Assembly (NCBI RefSeq): GCF_003482105.1
Contig: NZ_QULM01000006.1
Span: forward strand, 102,504-166,503
Direction: 5' to 3'
DNA from: Coprococcus sp. OM04-5BH
GTDB lineage: Bacteria; Bacillota; Clostridia; Lachnospirales; Lachnospiraceae
DNA length: 64,000 nt
Made by a program: the position numbers and the translations under genes. The notes under the pieces are model-generated. The model had not been told where the DNA came from and did not search any database. It worked only from the letters and a program-made list of their open reading frames with translations. Below are positions 1 through 9,815 of this stretch, one piece after another; the stretch's first letter is position 1; every line of letters starts with the position of its first letter.

Positions 1-202
1 CTCCCCATACCTTAAGGGTATTCTTCATGTATTCTGTGGTATCAAGAATATCAAATTTGCCATAGTCCAATGTATTTGAGACAACTGCTGTAGGCAGATT
101 ATAGGTTTCATATTTCATATGTGACAGCACCGGGATCATTGCCGAAAGTGCCACCTTTCCGTATCCTGCAATATCATTTATCAATAGTAATTTTTTGCTC
201 AT
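1..202 (-). CDS. Pyridoxamine kinase-like protein, N-terminal part (runs off window)
   Basis: This is the N-terminal 67 codons of a gene whose remainder lies beyond base 1. The start is ATG at 202, preceded by a strong SD (AAGAAAGAGGAGAAAAC). The protein opens with MSKKLLLINDIAGYGKVALS, followed by a PVLSHMKYE... NLPTAVVSNTLDYG segment. This resembles the opening of PfkB/ribokinase-fold pyridoxal or pyridoxamine kinases of Firmicutes, which phosphorylate B6 vitamers in the cytosol with ATP. No catalytic residue falls inside the visible part, so the call rests on N-terminal similarity only. It lies downstream of the NUDIX gene on the same strand, with a gap of about 106 bases. Confidence 0.72.
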   Translation of the reverse strand, partial: MSKKLLLINDIAGYGKVALSAMIPVLSHMKYETYNLPTAVVSNTLDYGKFDILDTTEYMKNTLKVWG

Positions 203-308
203 GTTTTCTCCTCTTTCTTACTTCTCTTCTTTTTGAACATCAGCCCATTAAAAATGTTCCTGTTTTGTACCTCGTTCATGCATTTTAAACGCATGGGCAC
301 AATTTTTA

Positions 309-929
309 TTAATCATACAATGCTTCCCACACGTCTGCCTTTGCAGCCTTAAAACACATCTCTATCTGTTCTCTGTTATTCTTTTCCGTGGCAAGCTCCG
401 GCAGTTCCTCTAATCCGAAATAGTCAGATCCTGTTGTTTCTGTATTCTCTGCAAATTCACCGCCAAGCACTTCGCACTCCATAAATATCTTGCACACCTT
501 ATATGCGTATACAGGAAGATTATGCTTTTCACGATCCTGCACCGCTATGACTCGCTTAACCTTCACGTCAAGCCCAGCCTCTTCCTTAACTTCCTTTATT
601 GTATTTTCTTCTACGGATATATCCACATCACACCAGCCCCCCGGCAAAGACCAGGTTCCGTTTGCCTCATGCACTAACAATATCTTGCCATCCTTGAATA
701 TCGCTGCTCTTGTATCAATCTTCGGAGTCTGATAACCCACATCACCGCAGAACAGTTCCTTCACCTTCTCGGTAGAAATCTCCGTCTTATAGGATATCAT
801 CTCCGCTGCAATATCCCTTATACGCTGGTATCTCTCAATATCAAATTTATCTTTTCCATAATACAGACCGCTCTGTGCCAATGCCTGCAGCTCCACAGCC
901 CATTTCAACCATTGTTCGTTTTTATCCAT
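309..929 (-). CDS. NUDIX hydrolase, nucleoside diphosphate-X type
   Basis: The product has 206 residues. The N-terminal ~65 residues (WLKWAVELQALAQSGLYYGKDKFDIERY) match the helical domain typical of NUDIX enzymes acting on X-linked nucleoside diphosphates (COG1051-like). The NUDIX box lies near residues 96-119: GGWCDVD, then KEVKEEAGL. The two Glu of the EExG core are present. The usual first Glu is Ile and the Arg is Lys, both tolerated variants. It probably hydrolyses ADP-ribose or a related compound in the cytosol, but the substrate cannot be read from sequence. ATG at 929 follows AGGTGCGGAA. It has its own promoter (1014-1042), just past the tuf terminator. Confidence 0.85.
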   Translation of the reverse strand: MDKNEQWLKWAVELQALAQSGLYYGKDKFDIERYQRIRDIAAEMISYKTEISTEKVKELFCGDVGYQTPKIDTRAAIFKDGKILLVHEANGTWSLPGGWCDVDISVEENTIKEVKEEAGLDVKVKRVIAVQDREKHNLPVYAYKVCKIFMECEVLGGEFAENTETTGSDYFGLEELPELATEKNNREQIEMCFKAAKADVWEALYD

Positions 930-1013
930 TTCCGCACCTGCCTATCATTAACGTGAACCATAATACTGCGAATAATGTCCCCCTCCAATTAACGTCTAAG
1001 CTATACTACCAAC

Positions 1014-1042
1014 ATAATAATACAGAATTTAGGATTTATCAA
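1014..1042 (-). promoter_or_regulatory. Sigma-A promoter for the NUDIX gene
   Basis: On the minus strand TTGATA (1042-1037) and TATTAT (1019-1014) are separated by exactly 17 bases. The element lies between the tuf terminator and the NUDIX start, so the gene can be transcribed independently of tuf. Confidence 0.6.
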
Positions 1043-1054
1043 TTTTAGATTTAA

Positions 1055-1094
1055 ACCTAAAAAAGGGTTCCGGAGATAAATCTCCGAAACCCTT
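1055..1094 (-). terminator. Rho-independent terminator of tuf
   Basis: On the minus strand a 14-bp stem (AAGGGTTTCGGAGA paired with TCTCCGGAACCCTT, one G-U wobble) with a 4-base loop is followed by a run of T. It begins about 40 bases after the tuf stop codon. Confidence 0.9.
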
Positions 1095-1133
1095 GAAAAG
1101 TCTTATATTATTGAACTATCACTCAAGTAAAGA

Positions 1134-2321
1134 TTACTCAATGATAGAAGCAACTCTACCTGAACCTACTGTACGTCCGCCCTCTCTGATAGCGAATGTA
1201 AGACCCTGGCTCATAGCGATTGGGTGGATGAGCTCGATTGTCATCTCTACGTTATCACCAGGCATGCACATCTCTGTGCCAGCTGGAAGGTTACAAACAC
1301 CTGTTACGTCAGTTGTTCTGAAGTAGAACTGTGGACGGTAGTTGTTGAAGAATGGTGTATGACGACCACCCTCGTCCTTTGTAAGAACGTAAACCTGAGC
1401 TGTGAACTTTGTATGACATGTGATTGAACCTGGCTTACAAAGAACCTGACCTCTTACGATGTCCTCTCTCTTGATACCACGAAGAAGAGCACCGATGTTA
1501 TCACCAGCCTGAGCCTCATCAAGAAGCTTTCTGAACATCTCGATACCAGTAACTGTTGTCTTCTGGATCTCTGGCTTAATACCAACGATTTCAACTTCCT
1601 CATTGAGGTGAAGTGTACCAGCCTCTACTCTACCAGTAGCAACTGTACCACGACCTGTGATTGTGAATACATCTTCTACAGGCATAACGAATGGCTTATC
1701 TGTAGCTCTCTGTGGATCTGGAATGTATGAATCAATTGTGTCCATAAGCTCCATGATCTTGTCTCCCCAAGGTCCCATTGGATCTTCAAGAGCCTTAAGA
1801 GCTGAACCCTTAACGATTGGGCAATCTTTGAATCCGTACTCTTCAAGCTGCTCTGTGATCTCCATCTCAACTAACTCAAGAAGTTCTTCATCATCAACCA
1901 TATCACACTTGTTCATGAATACAACGATGTAAGGAACACCAACCTGACGTGAAAGAAGGATATGCTCCTTTGTCTGAGCCATAACACCATCTGTAGCTGC
2001 AACAACGAGGATAGCACCATCCATCTGAGCTGCACCAGTGATCATGTTCTTAACGTAGTCAGCATGTCCTGGACAGTCAACGTGTGCGTAATGTCTCTTC
2101 TCTGTCTCGTACTCAACGTGAGCTGTAGAGATAGTGATACCTCTTTCTCTCTCTTCTGGAGCCTTATCAATGTTTGCGAAATCAACAGCTGCGTTACCAG
2201 CTACTCTCTCTGAAAGAACCTTTGTAATAGCTGCTGTTAAAGTTGTTTTACCGTGGTCAACGTGTCCGATTGTACCAATGTTACAATGTGGCTTACTTCT
2301 ATTAAACTTTTCCTTTGCCAT
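1134..2321 (-). CDS. tuf: Elongation factor Tu
   Basis: The 395-residue EF-Tu is the GTPase that delivers aminoacyl-tRNA to the ribosomal A site. The G motifs are intact: GHVDHGKTT at residues 19-27, DCPGHADY at 83-90 and NKCD at 138-141. The beta-barrel domains 2 and 3 follow, ending in [15 protein letters not shown]. Length is normal for the family. ATG at 2321 follows AAGGAGG at ordinary spacing. It lies downstream of fusA but has its own strong promoter at 2387-2415 and a clear terminator, so it can be made in excess over EF-G. Confidence 0.99.
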   Translation of the reverse strand: MAKEKFNRSKPHCNIGTIGHVDHGKTTLTAAITKVLSERVAGNAAVDFANIDKAPEERERGITISTAHVEYETEKRHYAHVDCPGHADYVKNMITGAAQMDGAILVVAATDGVMAQTKEHILLSRQVGVPYIVVFMNKCDMVDDEELLELVEMEITEQLEEYGFKDCPIVKGSALKALEDPMGPWGDKIMELMDTIDSYIPDPQRATDKPFVMPVEDVFTITGRGTVATGRVEAGTLHLNEEVEIVGIKPEIQKTTVTGIEMFRKLLDEAQAGDNIGALLRGIKREDIVRGQVLCKPGSITCHTKFTAQVYVLTKDEGGRHTPFFNNYRPQFYFRTTDVTGVCNLPAGTEMCMPGDNVEMTIELIHPIAMSQGLTFAIREGGRTVGSGRVASIIE

Positions 2322-2386
2322 GATTTAAAATCCTCCTTATAATTATGTCCCCAAAACCCTGTGCTTGGGTGACCTGGCTAAAAATT

Positions 2387-2415
2387 ATTATATTAAAAAT
2401 ATAATATATTTTCAA
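2387..2415 (-). promoter_or_regulatory. Strong sigma-A promoter of tuf
   Basis: TTGAAA (2415-2410) and TATAAT (2392-2387) on the minus strand are separated by 17 bases, in AT-rich DNA, about 65 bases before the tuf start. A CAACTA/TAGTTG inverted repeat (2413-2429) overlaps the -35 side. Confidence 0.75.
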
Positions 2416-2448
2416 CTATTTTTTAGTTGTTATAGGGATAATTATACC

Positions 2449-2476
2449 GGCATTTGCCATTTTTCAGACAAATGCC
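2449..2476 (-). terminator. Hairpin after fusA, weak terminator or processing site
   Basis: GGCATTTG (2449-2456) pairs perfectly with CAAATGCC (2469-2476), leaving a 12-base loop, about 85 bases past the fusA stop codon. No long T run follows on the minus strand, so full termination is doubtful and some readthrough into tuf is likely. Confidence 0.4.
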
Positions 2477-2559
2477 AGGCATAATTTATACTTTTTTATA
2501 TTATCACCATCGCAAATGACCTCACGGTCATCTGTTCACGGCATTTTTGCTGCATCTGA

Positions 2560-4680
2560 TTACTTACCAGCCTTAGCTGCGATAACCTTCTCCTGAACGC
2601 TCTTTGGACACTGTGCGTATCTCTCGAAGAACATTGAGTAGTTACCACGACCCTGTGTTGATGAACGAAGCTCTGTTGAGTAACCGAACATCTCTGCAAG
2701 TGGAACGAATGCTCTGACGATCTTACCACCGCCGATATCATCCATACCATCGATCTGTCCTCTCTTAGCATTTAAGCTTCCGATTACATCACCTAAGTAC
2801 TCCTCAGGCATTGTAACTTCAACCTTCATGATAGGCTCAAGAAGAACTGGGTTTGCCTTAGCCATAGCATCCTTGAATGCCATAGAACCTGCAATGTGGA
2901 ATGCCATTTCTGATGAATCGACTTCATGGTATGAACCATCGTATACATTTGCATGTACACCAAGTACCGGATATCCACCAAGGATACCTGCCTTAGCAGC
3001 CTCCTCGATACCTTCACCAACTGCTGGGATATATTCCTTAGGAATAGCACCACCAACAACTGTTGACTCGAACTTGAATGTCTCCTCACCATTTGGATCC
3101 ATAGGCTCGAACTTAACCTTACAGTGACCATACTGACCACGACCACCTGACTGCTTAGCATACTTGCTATCAACGTCAACTGCCTTGGTAAATGTCTCTT
3201 TGTAAGCAACCTGAGGTGCACCTACGTTAGCCTCAACCTTGAACTCACGAAGAAGACGGTCAACAATAACCTCAAGGTGAAGCTCACCCATACCAGCGAT
3301 GATTGTCTGTCCTGTTTCTTTATCTGTATGTGCTCTGAATGTAGGATCCTCCTCAGCAAGCTTTGCAAGAGCCTCGCCCATCTTACCCTGATCATTCTTT
3401 GTCTTAGGCTCGATAGCAAGCTCGATAACTGGCTCTGGGAATTCCATTGACTCGAGGATTACCGGGTGCTGCTCATCACAGATTGTATCACCTGTTGTTG
3501 TAAGCTTGAAACCTACAGCAGCAGCGATATCACCGGCGTAAACCTTATCAATTTCCTTACGAGCATTCGCATGCATCTGTACGATACGTCCTACACGCTC
3601 TTTCTTATCCTTTGTAGCGTTGAGTACATATGAACCTGAATTCAATGTACCTGAGTAAACTCTGAAGAATGCTAACTTACCAACGAATGGGTCTGTCATG
3701 ATCTTGAATGCTAACGCTGAGAATGGCTCCTCATCTGATGAATGACGAACAACAGCATTTCCCTCAGGATCAACTCCTGTGATATCAGGAATATCTGTAG
3801 GAGCTGGCATGTACTCGATTACACCATCAAGCATCTTCTGAACGCCCTTATTCTTGTAAGCTGAACCAAGGAATACCGGAACTGCCTCACAAGCAATAGT
3901 AGCTCTACGAAGAACTTTCTTCATATCCTCTATTGAAGGCTCTTCACCCTCAAGATACTGCATCATTAAATCATCATCTAACTCGCAGATCTTCTCAACA
4001 AGGTTCTCATGCCACTTATCGGCATCAGCCTTTAAGTCATCAGGGATTGTTGTAATCTCGATGTCTTCGCCCTTGTCATCTTTGTAATAGTAAGCTTCCA
4101 TCTCAAATAAGTCGATAAGACCGATGAAGTCTGACTCTTTTCCGATAGGAATCTGTACTGGAATTGCATTCTTTCCAAGACGATCGATAATTGTCTGTAC
4201 TGAATAGAAGAAATCAGCACCCATTTTATCCATCTTGTTGATGAATGCCATACGTGGAACATTATATGTGTCAGCCTGACGCCATACATTCTCTGACTGT
4301 GGCTCTACACCAGCCTTAGCATCGAATACACCAACAGCACCATCAAGTACACGGAGTGAACGCTCAACCTCAACAGTGAAGTCAACGTGTCCCGGAGTAT
4401 CAATGATGTTGATTCTGTGCTCTAAAGCTCCAGCCTTTGGTTTGTGATGATCCTCTAATGTCCAGTGACATGTTGTAGCAGCGGAAGTGATTGTGATACC
4501 TCTCTCCTGCTCCTGCTCCATCCAGTCCATAGTTGCTGTACCATCATGAGTATCACCAATTTTATAGTTAACACCGGTATAGTAAAGAATTCTCTCTGTA
4601 AGAGTAGTCTTACCAGCATCGATATGAGCCATAATACCAATGTTTCTTGTTCTGTCCAATGGATATTCTCTTCCAGCCAA
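2560..4680 (-). CDS. fusA: Elongation factor G
   Basis: The 706-residue EF-G is the translocation GTPase. The P-loop AHIDAGKTT is at residues 18-26, followed by the switch region ([11 protein letters not shown]), DTPGHVDF and NKMD. The C-terminal domains IV-V include the [10 protein letters not shown] loop. It starts with TTG at 4680 (TTG GCT GGA AGA, read MAGR) behind AAGGAGG with an 8-base spacer; no ATG fits this SD. It is the third gene of rpsL-rpsG-fusA, 39 bases after rpsG, the classical str-operon order. Confidence 0.99.
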   Translation of the reverse strand: MAGREYPLDRTRNIGIMAHIDAGKTTLTERILYYTGVNYKIGDTHDGTATMDWMEQEQERGITITSAATTCHWTLEDHHKPKAGALEHRINIIDTPGHVDFTVEVERSLRVLDGAVGVFDAKAGVEPQSENVWRQADTYNVPRMAFINKMDKMGADFFYSVQTIIDRLGKNAIPVQIPIGKESDFIGLIDLFEMEAYYYKDDKGEDIEITTIPDDLKADADKWHENLVEKICELDDDLMMQYLEGEEPSIEDMKKVLRRATIACEAVPVFLGSAYKNKGVQKMLDGVIEYMPAPTDIPDITGVDPEGNAVVRHSSDEEPFSALAFKIMTDPFVGKLAFFRVYSGTLNSGSYVLNATKDKKERVGRIVQMHANARKEIDKVYAGDIAAAVGFKLTTTGDTICDEQHPVILESMEFPEPVIELAIEPKTKNDQGKMGEALAKLAEEDPTFRAHTDKETGQTIIAGMGELHLEVIVDRLLREFKVEANVGAPQVAYKETFTKAVDVDSKYAKQSGGRGQYGHCKVKFEPMDPNGEETFKFESTVVGGAIPKEYIPAVGEGIEEAAKAGILGGYPVLGVHANVYDGSYHEVDSSEMAFHIAGSMAFKDAMAKANPVLLEPIMKVEVTMPEEYLGDVIGSLNAKRGQIDGMDDIGGGKIVRAFVPLAEMFGYSTELRSSTQGRGNYSMFFERYAQCPKSVQEKVIAAKAGK

Positions 4681-4719
4681 CGGATTGTCCTCCTTTTATT
4701 ATTCTGCAGATAGCCCAGA

Positions 4720-5190
4720 TTAGAATCTGTAGTGAGCAAACGCCTTGTTTGCCTCTGCCATCTTGTGCATATCTTCTTTTCTCTTTACAGATGCACCTGT
4801 GTTGTTTGCAGCATCCATAATCTCCTTAGCAAGTCTCTCTTCCATTGTCTTCTCACTTCTGGCACGTGAGAAAGTTGTTAACCAACGAAGTCCGAGAGCC
4901 TGTCTTCTGTCTGGTCTTACATCGATAGGTACCTGATATGTTGCACCACCGATACGTCTTGCCTTAACCTCGAGTAATGGCATGATATTGTTCATAGCCT
5001 CGTCGAAAACCTCTAAAGCATCCTTACCAGTCTCATTTGCAATACGGTCAAATGCACCGTAAACAATCTTCTGGGCTACACCCTTCTTACCATCTAACAT
5101 GATGTTGTTGATAAGCTTTGTAACCACCTTGTTATTGTAAATTGGATCCGCTAATACGTCTCTCTTTGCGATATGTCCTTTACGTGGCAC
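4720..5190 (-). CDS. rpsG: 30S ribosomal protein S7
   Basis: The 156-residue S7 nucleates assembly of the 30S head and contacts mRNA near the exit. It shows the family opening [12 protein letters not shown], the [20 protein letters not shown] core and the end NKAFAHYRF. The start is GTG at 5190 (GTG CCA CGT) behind AAGGAGG with an 8-base spacer. About 215 bases separate it from rpsL, long for this operon. I see no terminator there, so the transcript probably continues from rpsL. Confidence 0.98.
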   Translation of the reverse strand: MPRKGHIAKRDVLADPIYNNKVVTKLINNIMLDGKKGVAQKIVYGAFDRIANETGKDALEVFDEAMNNIMPLLEVKARRIGGATYQVPIDVRPDRRQALGLRWLTTFSRARSEKTMEERLAKEIMDAANNTGASVKRKEDMHKMAEANKAFAHYRF

Positions 5191-5404
5191 GGTTCTTCCC
5201 TCCTTAATATTTATTAATTCTTAGGTACTCACATATTTCACGGGCAGATATCCTTCTCTCCATGTAACACGCCACGGAAATACTAACCTGTCTGCAAATA
5301 TGCGTTTCGTGCTGTTTATTGCTTAATTCTTCTATAATTAAATAGTAAAAACAAAACCTTTACCAGCACACTGATTTTTTGAAAATTCTAACTCTCAGTA
5401 TGAA

Positions 5405-5827
5405 TTACTTCTTAGCATCTTTTGGACGCTTAGCACCATACTTAGAACGAGCCTGACGTCTCTTTGCTACACCTGCTGTATCAAGAGTACCTCTGATGAT
5501 ATGGTATCTTGTACCAGGTAAGTCCTTTACTCTACCACCACGGATAAGAACTACGCTATGCTCCTGAAGGTTATGTCCTTCACCTGGAATATAACTTGTT
5601 ACTTCGATACCGTTTGATAAACGAACTCTGGCAATCTTTCTAAGAGCTGAGTTAGGCTTCTTAGGAGTAGCTGTCTTAACTGCTGTACAAACTCCTCTCT
5701 TCTGTGGTGAGCTTGTCTCGATAGGCTTCTTCTTGAGAGAGTTGAAACTTCTCTGAAGAGCTGGTGCAGTTGACTTCTTCTCAACTGTCTGTCTTCCTTT
5801 TCTAACTAACTGGTTAAATGTAGGCAT
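5405..5827 (-). CDS. rpsL: 30S ribosomal protein S12
   Basis: The 140-residue S12 is part of the decoding centre. I place the start at ATG 5827 ([13 protein letters not shown]), behind AGGAGGTGAAAAC. The reading frame is open 19 codons further upstream, but that stretch overlaps the leader hairpin and is not expected to be translated. The streptomycin-relevant lysines are wild type ([11 protein letters not shown] and GRVKDLPG), so the sequence predicts no rpsL-based streptomycin resistance. It is the first gene of rpsL-rpsG-fusA and has a perfect consensus promoter at 5893-5921. Confidence 0.98.
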   Translation of the reverse strand: MPTFNQLVRKGRQTVEKKSTAPALQRSFNSLKKKPIETSSPQKRGVCTAVKTATPKKPNSALRKIARVRLSNGIEVTSYIPGEGHNLQEHSVVLIRGGRVKDLPGTRYHIIRGTLDTAGVAKRRQARSKYGAKRPKDAKK

Positions 5828-5851
5828 GTTTTCACCTCCTGTATATAAATT

Positions 5852-5893
5852 AAAAAAATAGTAGAACATGCGATTTCTACGCATGCCCTACTA
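5852..5893 (-). terminator. Terminator hairpin between rpoC and rpsL, overlapping the rpsL start site
   Basis: On the minus strand TAGTAGGGCATGCG (5893-5880) pairs with CGCATGTTCTACTA (5872-5859) around a 7-base loop and is followed by seven T (5858-5852). It can end rpoBC transcripts. The predicted rpsL start site lies within its left arm, so rpsL mRNA would begin with a shortened version of the same hairpin. Confidence 0.8.
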
Positions 5894-5921
5894 TTATATA
5901 TTTGCGTTTATGGTATGTCAA
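5893..5921 (-). promoter_or_regulatory. Perfect consensus sigma-A promoter of rpsL-rpsG-fusA
   Basis: TTGACA (5921-5916) and TATAAT (5898-5893) on the minus strand are separated by exactly 17 bases. The predicted start site, about 7 bases downstream, is at the GGG near 5886-5888. Confidence 0.9.
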
Positions 5922-6029
5922 GTAGTCTTATGACTAAAATCTTCAGAAATTGCAGTCAAATATTTGTGCATTTTCTTCATAATCCGACACAAAACCCGTC
6001 ACACATATAAGTCTTTATTAAAATGAAAC

Positions 6030-9000
6030 TTACTCAGTAACGCCTGTCTCAACAGTCTCGGCTTCCGCATCTGTCTCGGCTTCAGTGTCTGCCTCTGCCA
6101 CCTCATCAACCGCTTCCTCTGTCTGAGTCTCTTCATTCACATCCTCGATTTCGCCAAGATCATCAAAGTTGATCTCGTCGTCATCCTGGAAATTAATCTC
6201 ATCCATCTCTGTATCAAGCTTTACTGAACGATATCTCTTCATACCTGTACCTGCCGGAATCAGCTTACCAATGATAACGTTCTCCTTGAGACCGATAAGC
6301 GGATCAACTTTGCTCTTGATAGCAGCGTCAGTAAGAACCTTAGTTGTCTCCTGGAATGAAGCTGCTGACATGAACGAATCTGTTGCAAGTGACGCCTTTG
6401 TAATACCAAGCATTACCCGGCTTCCTTCTGCAGGAGTCTTGCCCTCTGCTACAAGTCTCTCATTTGTATCCTCAAAATCAAGAATATCAACAAGTGTGCC
6501 AGGAAGATAATTGGAATCTCCGTTGTCTTCGATCCTTATCTTCTTAAGCATCTGTCTTACTATGATCTCGATATGCTTATCGTTGATATCAACACCCTGA
6601 AGTCTGTAAACTCTCTGAACCTCACGGAGCATGTAATCCTGAACTGCACGAACACCCTTGATCTTAAGGATATCATGTGGATTTACTGAACCCTCTGTAA
6701 GCTCATCACCGGCTTCAAGAACCTGATCATCCATAACCTTGATACGTGAACCATAAGGTATAAGGTATGCCTTTGACTCGCCTGTTTCGTCATTTGTGAT
6801 AACTACTTCTCTCTTCTTCTTGTTATCACGAAGCTGAACCTTACCGCCGAACTCTGCGATGATTGCAAGTCCCTTTGGCTTTCTTGCCTCGAATAACTCC
6901 TCTACTCTAGGAAGACCCTGTGTAATATCATCACCGGCAACACCACCAGTATGGAAGGTTCTCATTGTAAGCTGTGTACCAGGCTCACCGATTGACTGGG
7001 CAGCAATGATACCTGCAGCCTCACCAACCTGAACAGGCTGACCTGTTGCCATGTTAGCGCCATAACACTTAGCACATACACCGATGTGTGATTTACATGT
7101 AAGGATAGTTCTGATCTTAAGCTTTGCATCACGTCTTGCCGATCCTGTCTCCGGGTCAAGGAATGGAACTCCATTCCTGTCAACACCCTTCTTGAGAATA
7201 AGCTCAGCTCTCTTTGGATATACCATGTGATTCTGCTTAACAAGGAGATTACCCTCTGCGTCATAAACCGGCTCAGCAAGGTATCTTCCTGTGATTCTTT
7301 CCTTGAAGTCCTCTATAACTTCCTTTCCTTCCATGAAAGCTTCTACTTCCATGCCAGGAATGAAATCTTTTCCTGCACAACAATCAGGCTCTCTGATTAT
7401 AAGATCCTGTGATACATCTACAAGTCTTCTTGTAAGGTATCCTGAATCGGCTGTACGAAGAGCTGTATCTGACAGACCCTTACGAGCACCATGAGCTGAA
7501 ATAAAGTACTCCAGAACGTCAAGACCTTCACGGAAGTTAGACTTGATAGGAAGCTCGATAGTACGTCCTGTTGTATCTGCCATAAGTCCTCGCATACCTG
7601 CAAGCTGCTTGATCTGCTGGTTAGAACCACGGGCACCGGAATCAGCCATCATGAATATATTGTTGTACTTGTCAAGGCCGCCAAGAAGTGCCTTTGTAAG
7701 TTCCTTATCTGCTGCTTCCCAGACACCTACTACTGACAGATATCTCTCTTCATCAGTAAGAAGACCCCTTCTGTACTTCTTTGTAATTCCATCAACCTTG
7801 TCCTGAGCTTCTGAAAGAATCTGCTTCTTTGACTCAGGCACCTTCATATCTGAAATTGAAACTGATATAGCTCCAACTGTTGAGTACTTGTAACCTATAG
7901 CCTTTACATGGTCAAGAACCTCTGCGGTCTTTGTAGCACCATGTATGTTGATACACTTATCAAGTATTGGCTTAAGCTGCTTCTTACCAACATGGAAATC
8001 AATCTCAAGCTTTAATGCATTTTCAGGATTCTCTCTGTCTACATAGCCGAGATCCTGTGGAATGATCTCATTGAAGAGAAGACGTCCAAGTGTTGTATCA
8101 ATAACACCTGTTATAACTTCTCCGTTATCTCTTGTAACACTTCTTCTTACATGTATCTTTGAGTGAAGTGTGATCTCCTTGTTCTCATACGCAAGGATAG
8201 CTTCATTCTTTGACTTAAAGTACTTACCTTCTCCGATCTCGCCATCCTTCTCCATTGTAAGATAGTACATACCAAGTACCATATCCTGTGAAGGAACTGC
8301 TACAGGTGCACCGTCTGAAGGCTTAAGAAGGTTGTTAGGTGAAAGCAGAAGGAATCTGCACTCGGCCTGTGCCTCAACTGTAAGCGGAAGGTGGACAGCC
8401 ATCTGGTCTCCATCGAAGTCCGCATTGAAAGCTGTACATACAAGTGGATGAAGCTTAATAGCCTTACCCTCTACAAGTATTGGCTCGAATGCCTGTATAC
8501 CAAGTCTGTGGAGTGTAGGAGCACGGTTTAACATAACCGGATGCTCTTTGATAACATCCTCAAGCACATCCCAAACTTCCGGTTCAAGCTTCTCCACCAT
8601 CTTCTTTGCTGCCTTGATATTATTTGCAATACCGCTGGCTGTGAGTTCCTTCATAACAAATGGCTTGAACAGCTCAATAGCCATCTCCTTAGGAAGTCCA
8701 CACTGATAGATCTTAAGTTCCGGTCCTACGACGATAACCGAACGTCCTGAGTAGTCAACTCGCTTACCGAGAAGGTTCTGACGGAAACGTCCCTGCTTAC
8801 CCTTTAACATATCTGAAAGTGACTTCAGAGCTCTGTTACCAGGACCTGTTACTGCACGGCCTCTTCTGCCGTTATCTATAAGAGCATCTACTGCTTCCTG
8901 AAGCATTCTCTTCTCATTTCTTACGATGATGTCAGGTGCTCCAAGCTCAAGTAATCTCTTAAGTCTGTTATTTCTGTTTATAATTCTTCTGTAGAGATCA

Positions 9001-9797
9001 TTAAGATCTGATGTAGCAAATCTTCCACCATCAAGCTGTACCATAGGTCTGATATCAGGTGGTATTACAGGAATAACATCCATTATCATCCATTCAGGTC
9101 TGTTCTCTGAATTTCTGAAGGCTTCTACAGCCTCAAGTCTCTTAATGATCCTTGCTCTCTTCTGTCCGCTTGAGTTAGCAAGCTCAGCCTTTAACTCTTC
9201 GCTTTCCTTATCAAGGTCTACATTCTGGAGAAGTTCCTTAACAGATTCTGCACCCATGCCTGCACGGAATGCCGAATATCCGAAGTCTTCCTCAGCCTTT
9301 CTGAACTCCTGCTCAGTTAAGACCTGCTTGTACATAAGGCTTGTATTTCCAGGATCAAGTACTATATATGAAGCGAAGTACAGGACCTTCTCAAGTACCC
9401 TTGGTGATATATCAAGAATAAGACCCATTCTGCTAGGGATTCCCTTGAAATACCAAATATGTGATACAGGGGCTGCAAGCTCAATATGTCCCATACGCTC
9501 TCTACGCACGTTAGACTTTGTAACCTCAACGCCACATCTGTCACAGATGATACCTTTATATCTGATCTTCTTGTACTTACCGCAATGACATTCCCAGTCC
9601 TTGCTTGGTCCAAATATTCTCTCGCAGAACAAACCGTCTTTCTCAGGCTTAAGTGTTCTGTAGTTAATAGTCTCCGGCTTCTTTACCTCACCATGAGACC
9701 ACTCTCTAATCTTGTCAGGAGATGCAAGTCCAATTCTAATTGCATCAAAGCTTAATGCCTGTTCCTGTTCAGCAGCATCATAATTATTCTCTGGCAT
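6030..9797 (-). CDS. rpoC: DNA-directed RNA polymerase subunit beta-prime
   Basis: The 1255-residue beta-prime subunit has the N-terminal zinc ribbon (Cys70, 72, 85, 88), the universal active-site motif [12 protein letters not shown] (Asp460, 462, 464 bind catalytic Mg), the trigger-loop region ([16 protein letters not shown]) and the second cysteine cluster ([13 protein letters not shown]). The C-terminus carries an acidic tail of about 60 residues rich in Asp and Glu. ATG 9797 is preceded by AAGGGAGATCGTAAAA. It follows rpoB by 18 bases, in one transcript. Confidence 0.99.
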   Translation of the reverse strand: MPENNYDAAEQEQALSFDAIRIGLASPDKIREWSHGEVKKPETINYRTLKPEKDGLFCERIFGPSKDWECHCGKYKKIRYKGIICDRCGVEVTKSNVRRERMGHIELAAPVSHIWYFKGIPSRMGLILDISPRVLEKVLYFASYIVLDPGNTSLMYKQVLTEQEFRKAEEDFGYSAFRAGMGAESVKELLQNVDLDKESEELKAELANSSGQKRARIIKRLEAVEAFRNSENRPEWMIMDVIPVIPPDIRPMVQLDGGRFATSDLNDLYRRIINRNNRLKRLLELGAPDIIVRNEKRMLQEAVDALIDNGRRGRAVTGPGNRALKSLSDMLKGKQGRFRQNLLGKRVDYSGRSVIVVGPELKIYQCGLPKEMAIELFKPFVMKELTASGIANNIKAAKKMVEKLEPEVWDVLEDVIKEHPVMLNRAPTLHRLGIQAFEPILVEGKAIKLHPLVCTAFNADFDGDQMAVHLPLTVEAQAECRFLLLSPNNLLKPSDGAPVAVPSQDMVLGMYYLTMEKDGEIGEGKYFKSKNEAILAYENKEITLHSKIHVRRSVTRDNGEVITGVIDTTLGRLLFNEIIPQDLGYVDRENPENALKLEIDFHVGKKQLKPILDKCINIHGATKTAEVLDHVKAIGYKYSTVGAISVSISDMKVPESKKQILSEAQDKVDGITKKYRRGLLTDEERYLSVVGVWEAADKELTKALLGGLDKYNNIFMMADSGARGSNQQIKQLAGMRGLMADTTGRTIELPIKSNFREGLDVLEYFISAHGARKGLSDTALRTADSGYLTRRLVDVSQDLIIREPDCCAGKDFIPGMEVEAFMEGKEVIEDFKERITGRYLAEPVYDAEGNLLVKQNHMVYPKRAELILKKGVDRNGVPFLDPETGSARRDAKLKIRTILTCKSHIGVCAKCYGANMATGQPVQVGEAAGIIAAQSIGEPGTQLTMRTFHTGGVAGDDITQGLPRVEELFEARKPKGLAIIAEFGGKVQLRDNKKKREVVITNDETGESKAYLIPYGSRIKVMDDQVLEAGDELTEGSVNPHDILKIKGVRAVQDYMLREVQRVYRLQGVDINDKHIEIIVRQMLKKIRIEDNGDSNYLPGTLVDILDFEDTNERLVAEGKTPAEGSRVMLGITKASLATDSFMSAASFQETTKVLTDAAIKSKVDPLIGLKENVIIGKLIPAGTGMKRYRSVKLDTEMDEINFQDDDEINFDDLGEIEDVNEETQTEEAVDEVAEADTEAETDAEAETVETGVTE

Positions 9798-9815
9798 TTT
9801 TACGATCTCCCTTCT

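Noticed and set aside
5827..5884. Upstream extension of S12 by 19 codons
   Set aside because: It runs through the leader hairpin and past the strong SD that fits ATG 5827.
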